The translations under genes and the position numbers were made by a program. A stretch of 64,000 bases of DNA from Qaidamihabitans albus (GTDB lineage: Bacteria > Actinomycetota > Actinomycetes > Mycobacteriales > Pseudonocardiaceae). The stretch is taken from positions 248,001-312,000 of the forward strand of contig NZ_JAEHOB010000001.1 in assembly GCF_016464705.1 (NCBI RefSeq), read 5' to 3'. The notes beneath the pieces were generated by a model. It did no database searches and had not been told where the DNA came from. It saw nothing but the letters and a program-made list of their open reading frames with translations. Below are positions 33,821 to 43,292 of the stretch, piece after piece (positions within the stretch are counted from its first letter, which is position 1; each line of letters starts with the position of its first letter).

Positions 33821-35433
33821 GGTCCCCGCACCACCTCGTCGGCCACCGCGGCCCACAACGGGCTCTGGCTGAACACCACCGTCGTGCGGCCGCGCCGCAA
33901 CGTCGTGACCCGCTCGGTGATGCGGGCCTCGGTGTGCGCATCCACCGCCGAGGTCGGCTCGTCGAGCAACAGCACGTCGGCGTCGAGGGCGAGTGCCCGG
34001 GCCAGGTTGAGCCGCTGCCGCTGCCCTCCGGAGACCTCACGGCCCCGCTCGCCGATCACCTCGTCGAGCCCGGCGGGCAGCGCGTCGACGATGTCGCCCG
34101 CGTCGGCCGCCCGCAGCGCACCGCCGACGGTCACGGCACCGGCCCGGACCGGCGCGACCTCGTCGCGCAGCACCCCGGAGAACCACAGGTCCTGGTTGTG
34201 CGCGTACACGACCCGACGGCGCAGCTCCGCCAGCGCCACCCGGTCGGCGGGCACCCCGGACACGAGCACGCGCTGGCCAGGTGCGGGGTCGGCGAAGCGG
34301 GCGAGCCGGGCGGCCAGCGCCTCGGCCCCGGCGCTGTCGGACACCACCAGCTTGCCCGCCACCGCGGTGAAGCCGGTCTCGGTGTCGTGCAGCTCCAGCG
34401 GCCCGGCCGGCAGTGCCACCGGGTCGTCCGCGTCGGCCAACCGCGGCCGCAGGTCCAGGATGCTCCCGGCCTTGCGGGCGGCGACCAGCGCCGCGGCCCA
34501 CACCCCGGCGGTCTCCGTCGCCGTGCTCACCGGGATCACCAGGAAGGCCGAGGCGCCGTAGAAGGCCACCAGTTCGCCGACACTGATCGTGCCGGCCAGC
34601 GCCAGTCGCGCGCCGAGCCACGTGATCGCGACCGTCACCAGGCCGGGAAACAGCACCTCGGCGCCGACCAGCCACGACTCGCCGCGTGCCACGTCGATCC
34701 CGGCCCGCCGGACCCGCTGGCTCGACGCGCGGAAGCGGCCGAGGAACTGCGCCTCACCGCCGACACCGCGCAGGATGCGCAAACCGGACACGATGTCGGA
34801 GCCGAGGGCGTTGAGCGCCGACAGCTCCTCCCGCTGCGCTCCCTGCCGCCGCTGCAACGGCGCGATCAGCGGGCCGATCCCCAGCACCGCGAGTGGCACG
34901 CCGACCATCGCCACCGTGCCGAGCAGCGGGGAGTAACCCAGCAGCACGAGCCCGACCGTGAGGAACGCCACGACGGCGCCGGCGAGCCTGCCGAGCACCT
35001 CGAACGCGTAACCGATCTTGCCGATGTCCGCGGACGACGCCGCCATCACGTCACCGGTCGTGACCTGCTCGCGCAGTGTGGACCCCAGCCGCGCGGCGTG
35101 CCCGGCCACGAGCCGCTGCGTGGTCGACGCACCGTGGATCCACATCCCATGCGCGAGGAAGCCGAGCGTCGCCCCGAACACCGCCTGTGCCACACCGATC
35201 GCCAGGATCGCCCCGGCCAGGCCGAACAGCGCGGCGGTGTCCCCGCGCGCGATCCCGGCGTCGACGGCCCGGCCGACCACCAGCGGGAGCAGGGCGCCCG
35301 GGGTCAGCCACAGCGCGCCGGTCAGCGCCGCCCCTGCGGCGAGCCAGGGGCGGGTACGCAGCACCGCCAGCAGGTAGCCGACCGGGGCCGGCCGGGCGGG
35401 CAGGCGCACGTCGGGAGCCGGATACGGCTTCAT
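33811..35433 (-). CDS. ABC exporter half A: degenerate Walker A, intact signature
   Basis: 540 aa from ATG 35433; an in-frame GTG at 35463 is possible, and neither has a clear ribosome binding site. Six membrane helices precede an ATPase domain in which the P-loop is lost ([17 protein letters not shown], with no GKS/T), while the signature VSGGQRQRL and Walker [13 protein letters not shown] are intact. Paired with the half encoded downstream it would form one working and one silent nucleotide site. The gene is divergent from purL. Confidence 0.85.
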   Translation of the reverse strand: MKPYPAPDVRLPARPAPVGYLLAVLRTRPWLAAGAALTGALWLTPGALLPLVVGRAVDAGIARGDTAALFGLAGAILAIGVAQAVFGATLGFLAHGMWIHGASTTQRLVAGHAARLGSTLREQVTTGDVMAASSADIGKIGYAFEVLGRLAGAVVAFLTVGLVLLGYSPLLGTVAMVGVPLAVLGIGPLIAPLQRRQGAQREELSALNALGSDIVSGLRILRGVGGEAQFLGRFRASSQRVRRAGIDVARGESWLVGAEVLFPGLVTVAITWLGARLALAGTISVGELVAFYGASAFLVIPVSTATETAGVWAAALVAARKAGSILDLRPRLADADDPVALPAGPLELHDTETGFTAVAGKLVVSDSAGAEALAARLARFADPAPGQRVLVSGVPADRVALAELRRRVVYAHNQDLWFSGVLRDEVAPVRAGAVTVGGALRAADAGDIVDALPAGLDEVIGERGREVSGGQRQRLNLARALALDADVLLLDEPTSAVDAHTEARITERVTTLRRGRTTVVFSQSPLWAAVADEVVRGPCS

Positions 35434-35514
35434 GGGCACGCCGGACGACGTTACGAGCGTCACGAGCAGGTGGCGAACGATTTTCGCCGGTCAGAGCCAA
35501 GTATCGTGGGGGCC

Positions 35515-37818
35515 GTGGCAGCACCTCACGTGGAAACCCCCGCCGTCGACACCACCACGCACGCCGCGGCGAGCCCCGAGCTCCCGCAGCCCTACCTGGA
35601 ACTCGGCCTCGCCGATGACGAGTACGCCCGCATCCGGGAGATCCTCGGCCGCAGGCCCACCGACGCCGAACTGGCCATGTACTCGGTGATGTGGAGCGAG
35701 CACTGCTCGTACAAGTCGTCGAAGCGGCACCTCGGCTACTTCGGCGAGACCACGACCGAGGAGATGCGGGCCAAGATGCTCGCGGGCATCGGGGAGAACG
35801 CCGGTGTCGTGGACGTCGGTGACGGCTGGGCGGTCACCTTCAAGGTCGAGAGCCACAACCATCCGTCCTATGTGGAGCCCTATCAGGGCGCCGCGACCGG
35901 GGTCGGCGGCATCGTGCGCGACATCCTGGCGATGGGTGCCCGCCCGCTCGCCGTCGCCGATCCGCTGCGGTTCGGCCCCGCCGACGCGCCGGACACCCGG
36001 CGCGTGCTGCCCGGCGTGGTGGCCGGGGTCGCCGGGTACGGCAACTGCCTCGGCCTGCCGAACGTCGGTGGCGAGGTGGTCTTCGATGACAGTTACGCGG
36101 GCAACCCGCTGGTGAACGCGATGTGCGTCGGCGCGATGCGGGTCGAGGACCTGCACCTCGCGCACGCCTCGGGCACCGGTAACAAGATCATTCTCTTCGG
36201 GGCTCGCACCGGGCTCGACGGCATCGGCGGCGTCTCCGTGCTGGCCAGCGACAGCTTCTCCGGCGACGAGACCAGCGGCGGCCGCAAGAAGCTGCCGAGC
36301 GTGCAGGTGGGCGACCCGTTCACCGAGAAGGTGCTCATCGAGTGCTGCCTCGAACTGTTCGGCAAGAAGCTCGTCGTGGGCATCCAGGACCTCGGCGGCG
36401 CCGGCCTCTCCTGCGCGACGTCCGAGCTCGCCGCGGCGGGTGACGGCGGGATGCGGGTCGAGCTCGACCGCGTTCCACTGCGGGCCGCGGGCATGACGCC
36501 GGCCGAGATCCTGTCCAGCGAGTCGCAGGAGCGGATGTGCGCCGTCGTACGTCCGTCCGATGTGGACGACTTCATGGTGGTGTGCGCAAAGTGGGACGTG
36601 ATCGCCACCGAGATCGGCGAGGTCACCGACGGCGACCACCTCGTCATCACCTGGCACGGCGAGACCGTGGTCGACGTGCCGCCGCGCACCGTCGCGCACC
36701 AGGGACCGGTGTACGACCGGCCGTTCGCCCGCCCCGCCGGGCAGGACGCCGTGGCGGCCGACACGCCAGACTCGCTGCCCCGCCCGTCCGGTCCGGACGA
36801 GCTCAGGGACACCCTGCTGCGGATGATCGCCTCGCCGAACCTCGCTTCCAAGGAGTGGGTCACCCAGCAGTACGACCGCTACGTGCGCGGCAACACGGTG
36901 CTCGCGCAGCCGTCCGACTCCGGCGTGATCCGGATCGACGAGTCGACCGGGCGCGGGGTCGCCGTCGCGACCGACTGCAACAGCCGGTTCGTCTACCTGG
37001 ACCCGTACCGGGGCACGCAGCTCGCGCTGGCCGAGGCGTACCGCAACGTCGCGACGAGCGGCGCCATGCCGCTCGCGGTGACCAACTGCCTCAACTTCGG
37101 CTCGCCGCGCGACCCCGGTGTGATGTGGCAGTTCGAGCGGGCCGTGCACGGCCTCGCCGACGGCTGCGCGCTGCTCGGCGTCCCGGTGACCGGCGGCAAC
37201 GTCAGCTTCTACAACCAGACCGGCGACACCGCGATCCTGCCGACGCCGGTGGTCGGCGTGCTCGGCGTGCTCGACGACGTGCGGCGCGCCATCCCCACCG
37301 GGATCGGTGCCGAGCCGGGCGAGACGTTGCTGCTGCTCGGCGAGACGCACGACGAGTTCGGCGGGTCCGCGTGGGCCCAGGTGATGCACTCCCACCTCGG
37401 TGGCGTGCCGCCCGCGGTGGACCTCGAGCGCGAGCGGCTGCTCGCGGAGATCCTGGTCGCCGGCTCGCGGGACGGGATGATCTCCGCCGCGCACGACGTG
37501 TCCGACGGCGGTCTCGCCCAGACCCTGGTCGAGATGGCGCTGGTCGGCCAGTGCGGCGCCCGGGTGCTGCTCGACGCCGATGCCGATCCGTTCGTGCAGC
37601 TGTTCTCCGAGTCGGCTGGCCGGGTGGTGGTGGCCGTGCCGCGCAGCGAGGAGTTGCGGTTCACCGAGATGTGCACCGCCCGTGGCCTGCCGTGGCGCAA
37701 GACCGGCGTCGTCGACCCGGAGGCCGGCGCGCTGGAGATCCAGGGCGTGGCGAGCCTCGGCCTCGACGAGCTGCGCGCCGCATGGGAGGGCACGCTGCCC
37801 GCCCTGTTCGCCTCGTGA
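35515..37818 (+). CDS. purL: FGAM synthase large subunit PurL
   Basis: 767 aa from GTG 35515; the frame is open far upstream but that part lies antisense to the ABC genes and has no PurL similarity. Conserved segments: [15 protein letters not shown], the [24 protein letters not shown] region (spread over ~21 residues), and [13 protein letters not shown]. It is the small-type PurL that needs PurQ and PurS, and catalyses ATP-dependent FGAR amidation. It is separated from purSQ by the convergent ABC pair. The TGA stop lies in palindrome copy 5 (GCC TCG TGA). Confidence 0.95.
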   Translation: MAAPHVETPAVDTTTHAAASPELPQPYLELGLADDEYARIREILGRRPTDAELAMYSVMWSEHCSYKSSKRHLGYFGETTTEEMRAKMLAGIGENAGVVDVGDGWAVTFKVESHNHPSYVEPYQGAATGVGGIVRDILAMGARPLAVADPLRFGPADAPDTRRVLPGVVAGVAGYGNCLGLPNVGGEVVFDDSYAGNPLVNAMCVGAMRVEDLHLAHASGTGNKIILFGARTGLDGIGGVSVLASDSFSGDETSGGRKKLPSVQVGDPFTEKVLIECCLELFGKKLVVGIQDLGGAGLSCATSELAAAGDGGMRVELDRVPLRAAGMTPAEILSSESQERMCAVVRPSDVDDFMVVCAKWDVIATEIGEVTDGDHLVITWHGETVVDVPPRTVAHQGPVYDRPFARPAGQDAVAADTPDSLPRPSGPDELRDTLLRMIASPNLASKEWVTQQYDRYVRGNTVLAQPSDSGVIRIDESTGRGVAVATDCNSRFVYLDPYRGTQLALAEAYRNVATSGAMPLAVTNCLNFGSPRDPGVMWQFERAVHGLADGCALLGVPVTGGNVSFYNQTGDTAILPTPVVGVLGVLDDVRRAIPTGIGAEPGETLLLLGETHDEFGGSAWAQVMHSHLGGVPPAVDLERERLLAEILVAGSRDGMISAAHDVSDGGLAQTLVEMALVGQCGARVLLDADADPFVQLFSESAGRVVVAVPRSEELRFTEMCTARGLPWRKTGVVDPEAGALEIQGVASLGLDELRAAWEGTLPALFAS

Positions 37819-37857
37819 GTGTCTAGCCGAGTTCTAACTCGTGTACGCACTCACGAC
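37812..37857. repeat. Palindromic 3'-end repeat, copy 5
   Basis: Arms CTCGTGAGTG and CACTCACGA; core CGAGTTCTAACTCG (CT centre). Convergent junction between purL and the pentapeptide-repeat gene. It supplies both stop codons, and the last seven residues of the pentapeptide protein (VVSAYTS) are read from it. Confidence 0.9.
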
Positions 37858-38907
37858 GGTGAGGCGGGTGCGGCCGTCCGGTAGGCGTTCCGTGGTCCAG
37901 CCCGGCGGCAGCTCGGCGTCCAGCTCCGGGTTCACTACCGTGTCGTAGAGCGAGACCCCGGCCGGTTGGGTTCGCCAGCGCAGGTCCACGAACCCGTCGA
38001 ACCTGGCGCGGCGCAGGTCGAGCCCGGCGCCGTAGTTCGTGTCCGCAAGTTTCGCGTCGCCGCCGAAGACGGCGTCCTTGAAGCTCGCCTCGCCGGTGAA
38101 CGTGGTTCCGGTGAAGTCGGCGAGCGAGTTGAACGTGGCGCCGCTGAACCAGGCCCGCTCGTGAAACGTCGTCCGCGCGCAGAGGAAGCGCCCGGACAGC
38201 CTGCCGTCTCCCGTGCGGGTCGAGGAGAACCAGGCCGGTCCGGCGAACTCGCAGTCGCTGAGGTTGGTGCTGCTGTGCAGGTAGGCATAGCGCAGGACCA
38301 CGGTGCCGAGCCTGCGCCCGGAGAGGTCGAGGTACTCCAGCGCAGCGCCGGTGAGGTCCAGGTCGTAGGCGGGTGCGCCGGTTCCCGGTTCGGGCAGCAG
38401 GCGATGGACGAGCCGCTGTGCGGCGAGCCGCACCTGGAGCTCGCGCTCGGCCTCCTCGTCCACCACCGCCTCGGTGCCGGTGAAGCGGGGGTGGCCGAAC
38501 GGCCTGCGCAGGTACGCGCACAGCACGTCGAGGACGGTCTGCGTGTAGCCGGGTCTGCTCCCGGCAAGGCCCGCGAGCGCGTGCAGCGCACCGATTCGCA
38601 CCTGGTCGGCCTCGTGCCCGAGCAGCTCGACCGACCGCGCGAAGCGCTCGTCGGAGACCCGGTCGGTGTCCAGCTCGTGCCGTTGCCGCTCGATCTCCTG
38701 CCGCGCCTCCTCGACGCGCCGGCGGCGGTCGTTCAGCCAGAGCGCGTAGAGCGCCACGACGGCGCCACCCGCCAGCCCGCCCGTGCGCAGTGCGTCGCTG
38801 CGGCTCGTGCGGTCGTCGGTGAGCAGCCAGGCGCTGATCGAAAGCAGCAGCAGGACCGAGCACAGGATCGTGCCGAGCAACGGTGACTTCCAGCCCGACC
38901 GCGCCAT
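37834..38907 (-). CDS. Membrane-anchored pentapeptide-repeat protein
   Basis: 357 aa from ATG 38907. Two membrane segments lie near residues ~10-55, then a basic coiled stretch (DRRRRVEEARQEIERQRHEL), a helical region, and from ~residue 195 repeating A(D/N)Lxx-type pentapeptides (DLTGAALEYLDLSGRRL, TFTGEASFKDAVFGGDAKL). The repeats build a right-handed beta-helix. This architecture is frequent in actinobacteria and has no defined role. The C-terminus is encoded by palindrome copy 5. Confidence 0.8.
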   Translation of the reverse strand: MARSGWKSPLLGTILCSVLLLLSISAWLLTDDRTSRSDALRTGGLAGGAVVALYALWLNDRRRRVEEARQEIERQRHELDTDRVSDERFARSVELLGHEADQVRIGALHALAGLAGSRPGYTQTVLDVLCAYLRRPFGHPRFTGTEAVVDEEAERELQVRLAAQRLVHRLLPEPGTGAPAYDLDLTGAALEYLDLSGRRLGTVVLRYAYLHSSTNLSDCEFAGPAWFSSTRTGDGRLSGRFLCARTTFHERAWFSGATFNSLADFTGTTFTGEASFKDAVFGGDAKLADTNYGAGLDLRRARFDGFVDLRWRTQPAGVSLYDTVVNPELDAELPPGWTTERLPDGRTRLTVVSAYTS

Positions 38908-38920
38908 ACCAGCCCCAGCC

Positions 38921-38970
38921 CCCTCGTGAGTGCCTACGCGAGTTCTAACTCGGGTATTCACTCACGAGGG
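38921..38970. repeat. Palindromic 3'-end repeat, copy 6
   Basis: Arms CCCTCGTGAGTG and CACTCACGAGGG; core GAGTTCTAACTC (CT centre). The symmetry extends outward: CCCCAG at 38913-38918 is matched by CTGGGG at 38975-38980. It lies 20 bp after the end of the minus-strand gene ending at 38991 and just upstream of the next minus-strand gene. Confidence 0.9.
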
Positions 38971-38990
38971 GGCGCTGGGGCAAAAGCGGC

Positions 38991-40070
38991 TCAGAGCCAC
39001 AGGATCGAGATGCAGAACCCGGTCTCGTCGAAGTTCGTGGCGGACACCGAGCTGTCGGTGAGCTCCTCGCCGTCGATCTTGCCGGTGATCTCGGCCTCCA
39101 CGCGGAACTCGGAGCCCTCGGCAGGCGAGGCCTGCAGTTCGGCGTTGCCGTTGACGGCCCGGTCGACGTCGGGCTCGTTGAGGTCGCCCGAGTCGCTGCA
39201 CATGAGGTCCATCGCGGCCTGCTTGTCGCCGCCGTTGAGCGCGTCGATGAGCTGACCGATGATCTCGTCACCGTCGGTGGAGCCGGTGCCGTCCGTGCCG
39301 CTGCCGGTCGGGTCGGCCGAGTCGGTCGCGGTCGCGGACGTCTCCTCGCCGGCCTGGCCGGTGGCGTCCGGCTGCGGGCCCTGCAGGGCGATGTTCTGCC
39401 AGCACCACTTGCCGTTCGCCTTGGCGAGCTCACCGTCCACCGGGACCGCCGAGCCCTCGTAGGTGACGCTCACCGGGGCCTTCGCCGTGTTACCGGACTC
39501 GGTGACCTCTCCCGTCAGCTTGGCGTTCGAGAGGTCGTTCACCGACTCGATGGTGTCGTCCACGTCCCCGTCGGCGTCGGGGCACTTCAGCGACTGGAGC
39601 TTGCGCGTGTCGTTGGCGTTGATGCCGTCGACGATCTGCTGGGCGACCGCCTTCGCCCCGCCGCCGTCCTCGCCGTTCTCGTCGTCGCCGAGCAGGAAGC
39701 CGGGGGCGAGGAACCCGGTGACCAGGAAGGCGATGATGACGACCGCGCCGGCCGAGAGGCCGATCCACAGACCCGTCTTGCTCTTCTTGGGCGGCGGTGG
39801 CGGTCCGCCGAACCCGCCCGCCTGGGGGTAGCCGCCGGGATACTGGCCGTACGGCGCGTTCGGGTCGTAGCCGGGCTGCTGCCCGTACTGCCCGCCCTGC
39901 GGGTACGGCTGGCCGCCGGGCGGGTACTGGCCACCCTGGGGATACTGGCCGCCCTGCGGGGGGTACTGGCCACCCTGCTGCGGGAATCCGCCGGACTGCG
40001 GGTAGCCGCCCTGACCGTACGGGTCCGGTTGCTGGCCGTAGGGCTGCCCGGGCTGAGGTGGGTACGTCAT
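38991..40070 (-). CDS. Membrane protein with YPPQ/Gly-rich N-terminus and extracytoplasmic domain
   Basis: 359 aa from ATG 40070. Residues ~1-105 are Pro/Gln/Gly/Tyr repeats (GGQYPPQGGQYPQGGQYPP). One membrane helix follows (LWIGLSAGAVVIIAFLVTGFLAPGF). Beyond it is an acidic extracytoplasmic part with two related ~100-residue DUF4878/lumazine-binding-like modules, separated by a Ser/Thr/Asp-rich linker (residues ~250-275). Each module holds a Cys (LKCPDAD, LMCSDSGD). Probably an envelope protein with a sensor or scaffold role; inference. Confidence 0.7.
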   Translation of the reverse strand: MTYPPQPGQPYGQQPDPYGQGGYPQSGGFPQQGGQYPPQGGQYPQGGQYPPGGQPYPQGGQYGQQPGYDPNAPYGQYPGGYPQAGGFGGPPPPPKKSKTGLWIGLSAGAVVIIAFLVTGFLAPGFLLGDDENGEDGGGAKAVAQQIVDGINANDTRKLQSLKCPDADGDVDDTIESVNDLSNAKLTGEVTESGNTAKAPVSVTYEGSAVPVDGELAKANGKWCWQNIALQGPQPDATGQAGEETSATATDSADPTGSGTDGTGSTDGDEIIGQLIDALNGGDKQAAMDLMCSDSGDLNEPDVDRAVNGNAELQASPAEGSEFRVEAEITGKIDGEELTDSSVSATNFDETGFCISILWL

Positions 40071-40210
40071 TACCGAAGCCTTCCGTCGAACACAGCGCCC
40101 CCAGTGGTGCGCTCCGGGTGGTCCGACGCAGCCACGGTCGCCACGGTTCCTGCCCCGCGCGGCGTCGGTCACGCGCATTGTGCCTGGTGATCGTTACGGT
40201 CGCGACAACA

Positions 40211-40243
40211 GGCTCCCGCCCGGCCGCGTGCCGGACGGGAGCC
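40211..40243 (-). terminator. Hairpin downstream of the GH25 lysozyme gene
   Basis: GGCTCCCG (40211-40218) pairs with CGGGAGCC (40236-40243), with further inner pairing. It begins 22 bp after the minus-strand stop at 40266 and is followed on that strand by TGTTGTCG. Confidence 0.6.
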
Positions 40244-40265
40244 GTGCGCGTGTGATCGCCGTGAG

Positions 40266-41132
40266 TTATCCGGTCGCGAGGACCCGCAGGCGGTCGTATG
40301 CGCCGTTGAAGGTGTTCTGATCGATGGGGCTGGATGTGTACTGCCAGAAGGTGTGGAAGCTCCAGCCGCTGGGCAGGGTGCCCACCGACGAGGAGTAGCG
40401 CGCCACCCAGAGCGGGACCGTGCTGCCGAAGCTCTGCGCGGTGCCCACGCACTGGTTCCACCAGCTCGTCGACGTGTAGATCACGGGCCAGCGGCCGGTG
40501 CGGCGGTGATAGGTGTCATGGAAGTCACGGATCCAGGCCGCCATGCCCGCCTTGCTCTTTCCGTAGCAGGTGGCTCCGTAGGGGTTGTACTCCATGTCCA
40601 GCGCACCGGGCAGCGTCTTGCCGTCGCCGGACCAGCCGCCGCCGTTGTCGACGAAGTAGTTGGCCTGGGCGGCGCCGGAGGAGCGGTCCGGCAGCGCGAA
40701 GTGGTACGCGCCGCGGATCATGCCGACGTTGTACGAGCCGTTGTACTGCTGCGCGAAGTACGGGTTCTTGTAGGTCGTGCTCTCCGTCGCCTTGACGTAG
40801 GCGAACCGCTTGCCCTGGTTCCACCAGTGGTTCCAGTCGACGTTCTTCTGCCATCCGCTGACGTCGATGCCGGCGACGGTCGCGGCGGCCTGCCCGCCGT
40901 CGGAGTTCAGGCCCTGCGGTCGCCTCGCCGCGGCCTTGCTCTCCCGGTCCGACCGGTCGCCCTCGACCCTGGCGATCTGCGAACCCATCGGATGATCGTT
41001 TCGCTGGACGTAGGCGTCCACGCTCGGCGGACTGGCCGCCACAGGGGTCAGCGCGCCGAGCAGGAGCGCGCCGACCGTACCGGCGATCGCGGCGCTGGTG
41101 ACACGCCGCCACATTCTTCGTGCGGTGATCAT
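40266..41132 (-). CDS. Secreted GH25 lysozyme (1)
   Basis: 288 aa from ATG 41132, preceded by AAAGGAAA. A signal peptide is present (RRMWRRVTSAAIAGTVGALL, cleavage after VAA near residue 34). The GH25 (Chalaropsis-type) barrel begins at GIDVSGWQKNVDW and carries acidic catalytic residues in the GIDVSGW and GALDMEYNPYG motifs. It would cut the N-acetylmuramic acid/GlcNAc bond of peptidoglycan outside the cell. It is a close paralogue of the gene just upstream; together they look like a tandem duplication. Confidence 0.9.
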   Translation of the reverse strand: MITARRMWRRVTSAAIAGTVGALLLGALTPVAASPPSVDAYVQRNDHPMGSQIARVEGDRSDRESKAAARRPQGLNSDGGQAAATVAGIDVSGWQKNVDWNHWWNQGKRFAYVKATESTTYKNPYFAQQYNGSYNVGMIRGAYHFALPDRSSGAAQANYFVDNGGGWSGDGKTLPGALDMEYNPYGATCYGKSKAGMAAWIRDFHDTYHRRTGRWPVIYTSTSWWNQCVGTAQSFGSTVPLWVARYSSSVGTLPSGWSFHTFWQYTSSPIDQNTFNGAYDRLRVLATG

Positions 41133-41277
41133 GGGAGTTTCCTTTCCCGGATCCATCGTTGCCCTCGCGACGAACGGCTCACTGCAGGTAGCCGCTCGGG
41201 CGTTGATTGTTACCGCACGATGTGGCCGTTGTCACTAGTTTGCGTGAAAAGTATGCGGCGAGTGGGTGATTAACGCG

Positions 41278-42096
41278 TCAGCCGCCCGCCAGCTTGCCGA
41301 TGCGCTCGCGGTTGCCGTTGAAGTAGTTCTGATCACCGGGCAGCTCGCCGGAGTCGGCGAACTGCCAGATCGTCTGCGTCGCCCACCCGGCGGGGAGCGG
41401 GCCGATCTCCGGCGCGTAGCGCGCCAGCCAGAGCGGGTTGGCCCCGCCGAACTCCGCGCTGTTACCGGTGCACTTCTCCCACCAACTCGTGCTGGTGTAG
41501 ATCACCGGCGCGCGACCGGTGCGCTCGGCGTAGGTGTCCGAGAAGTCCTTGATCCACGCGGTCATGGCGGCCGGGTCCTTGCCGTAACAGGTCTCGCCGT
41601 ACGGGTTGTACTCGATGTCGAGCGCACCGGGCAGGGTCTTGCCGTCCGGCGACCAGCCGCCGCCGTTCTCGATGAAGTAGTCGGCCTGCGCGGCTCCACC
41701 GGACACGTCCGGGCGCGCGAAGTGGTATGCGCCCCTGACCAGGCCGGCCCGGTAGGAACCGTTGTACTGCTGGGCGAACTTGTCGCTGGTGAACCCGGTG
41801 CCCTCGGTGGCCTTGACGTACACGAACTTCGCACCCGCCGCGGACGCCTTCGGCCAGTCGACGTCGCTCTGCCAGCCGCTCACGTCGTGGCCGAGGGTCT
41901 GCTCGGCCGGGGCGTACCGGCCGGTCGGCGGTTTCCCGTGCACGCCCTCGTGCAGGGCGATCTGCGAGCCCGCGGAGCGCTCTTCGGCCCCGGTGTAGTC
42001 GGCCTGACCGGCGGCGGCGGAACCGTTCCCGCAGACCAGCGAGCCGGTCGTGACTATGGCGACACCGAAGCATGCCAAGGGTTTGCGACGTCCCAC
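41278..42096 (-). CDS. Secreted GH25 lysozyme (2)
   Basis: 272 aa from GTG 42096. The signal peptide is short and ends near residue 30 (NGSAAAG). The catalytic domain starts HDVSGWQSDVDW and contains GALDIEYNPYGETCYGK and PVIYTSTSWW. It aligns along its whole length with lysozyme 1, with the largest differences in the ~45 residues after the signal peptide. The 145-bp gap to lysozyme 1 could hold a separate promoter. The duplicate pair may serve cell-wall turnover or attack on other bacteria. Confidence 0.9.
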   Translation of the reverse strand: MGRRKPLACFGVAIVTTGSLVCGNGSAAAGQADYTGAEERSAGSQIALHEGVHGKPPTGRYAPAEQTLGHDVSGWQSDVDWPKASAAGAKFVYVKATEGTGFTSDKFAQQYNGSYRAGLVRGAYHFARPDVSGGAAQADYFIENGGGWSPDGKTLPGALDIEYNPYGETCYGKDPAAMTAWIKDFSDTYAERTGRAPVIYTSTSWWEKCTGNSAEFGGANPLWLARYAPEIGPLPAGWATQTIWQFADSGELPGDQNYFNGNRERIGKLAGG

Positions 42097-42234
42097 ATTA
42101 GACTCCCGATGCGTCTGCGTCCCCGTTCAGACGACACGATGCCCCGATGGGACGGGTTCCGCGAGCGGGTGTCACTCTCCTGAGTGGTTCGCAGGGCCGA
42201 TCCGGCGCGCCTGCTGGGCCTGGAAAGGCCCTGG

Positions 42235-42843
42235 CTAGCGTTCGTCGGTGAGTGCGCGCTCGAGGTGCTCGGCGGGCACGACCGCGGTGACGATGTCGTG
42301 CGGGTTGATCGCGACGGCGTGCCCGGCGAGCAGTTCGACCATGTCGCGGCCGAGCACCGCGCGAGCGTGCGGCCATTCCTTCGGCACCAGCGCCTTCGAC
42401 GTGTACGCGGGCACCAGCACCCGGCCGTCGGTGTTGTGGAAGCCGATCACGGTGCGCTGGACGGGAGACATCGCGTAGACGAACAGCGTCGAGTCGAGTA
42501 CGACGGGCGGCACGTCCTCGGCCGGGCGGTGGCGGGTGCGTACGAGCTGCAGCAGCCGCTCGAGGTTGTTGGCGGGCTCGGGGAAGCCCAGCGCCTTCGG
42601 CGACGGCCGGTAGCGGTCGTTGGGGTGGAAGTCCTCCACGATCTGGCCCGCGCCGTTGACCGGGTACGCGCCGACGACGGCCCACGAGGGCACCCGGCCG
42701 TTCGGGTCGAACGCCTCGTCGATCACGTAGAGCCAGCTGTTCGGATTCGCCTTGGCGTTGGCCCGCATCTCCCGGGTGATCTTGGGTTTCTCGGTCGCGG
42801 GCCTGCCGGGTACCAGCCGGTTCGTCTCGTCCCGCTGCGCCAT
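42235..42843 (-). CDS. Type VII secretion system-associated protein (SseB-like)
   Basis: 202 aa. The segment NPNSWLYVIDEAFDPNGRVP and the following VGAYPVNGAGQI, RPSPKALGFPEP match actinobacterial T7SS-associated proteins with an SseB-like domain. No membrane helix or signal is seen. It is 32 kb from the T7SS cassette at the window start, so a direct link is not shown. It is divergent from the sterol-carrier gene by 58 bp. Confidence 0.7.
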   Translation of the reverse strand: MAQRDETNRLVPGRPATEKPKITREMRANAKANPNSWLYVIDEAFDPNGRVPSWAVVGAYPVNGAGQIVEDFHPNDRYRPSPKALGFPEPANNLERLLQLVRTRHRPAEDVPPVVLDSTLFVYAMSPVQRTVIGFHNTDGRVLVPAYTSKALVPKEWPHARAVLGRDMVELLAGHAVAINPHDIVTAVVPAEHLERALTDER

Positions 42844-42901
42844 GGTTTCTACCCCACGTTCTGCCGTGCGTTCGTTCTGCCGGTCACTCTACTGTTGGGT
42901 C

Positions 42902-43288
42902 ATGCCCGCTTCGCGTTCGGTCGACCCCACTGAGTTACGTGCCGCGGTGGCCGCGGTGTCGGACTGGCTGAGCGGGCACGGGCCGGAGCCGGAGCGCGCT
43001 CGCCTCGCCAGCGCAGTGCGGCTGAGCCTGCGCACACTCGCCGCCGACGCCCCTGGACGCAGCGTCGAGGTCCGGGTGCCGCCGTTCGCCGCGGTGCAGT
43101 GTGTGCCGGGGCCCCGGCACACCCGGGGCACGCCGGCGAACGTCGTCGAGACCGACCCGCGGACCTGGCTGGAACTCGCCACCGGACGTCTACAGTGGAC
43201 CGATGCGGTCGCCGAGGGCAGGGTCGGCGCGTCGGGCACCCGCGCCGACCTCTCCCCGTGGCTGCCGATCGTCCGGATCCGCGACTAG
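42902..43288 (+). CDS. Sterol-carrier-family protein
   Basis: 128 aa. It corresponds to the small SCP2-related protein that sits next to purF in mycobacteria (Rv0807 type): RSVEVRVPPFAAVQCVPGPRHTRGTPANVVETDP... WLELATGRLQWTDAVAEGRV is the lipid-binding-domain pattern. No signal peptide. A lipid- or ligand-binding role is presumed. It ends 4 bp before the convergent methyltransferase gene. Confidence 0.75.
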   Translation: MPASRSVDPTELRAAVAAVSDWLSGHGPEPERARLASAVRLSLRTLAADAPGRSVEVRVPPFAAVQCVPGPRHTRGTPANVVETDPRTWLELATGRLQWTDAVAEGRVGASGTRADLSPWLPIVRIRD

Positions 43289-43292
43289 GGCA

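Noticed and set aside
33769-35514. In-frame extension of purL upstream for more than 580 codons
   Set aside because: It lies antisense to the ABC exporter genes, has no PurL similarity, and a proper GTG with the expected PurL N-terminus is at 35515.
37834-38961. Longer start of the pentapeptide-repeat protein at 38961
   Set aside because: The extra 18 residues are read out of palindrome copy 6; the ATG at 38907 begins just before the first membrane helix.
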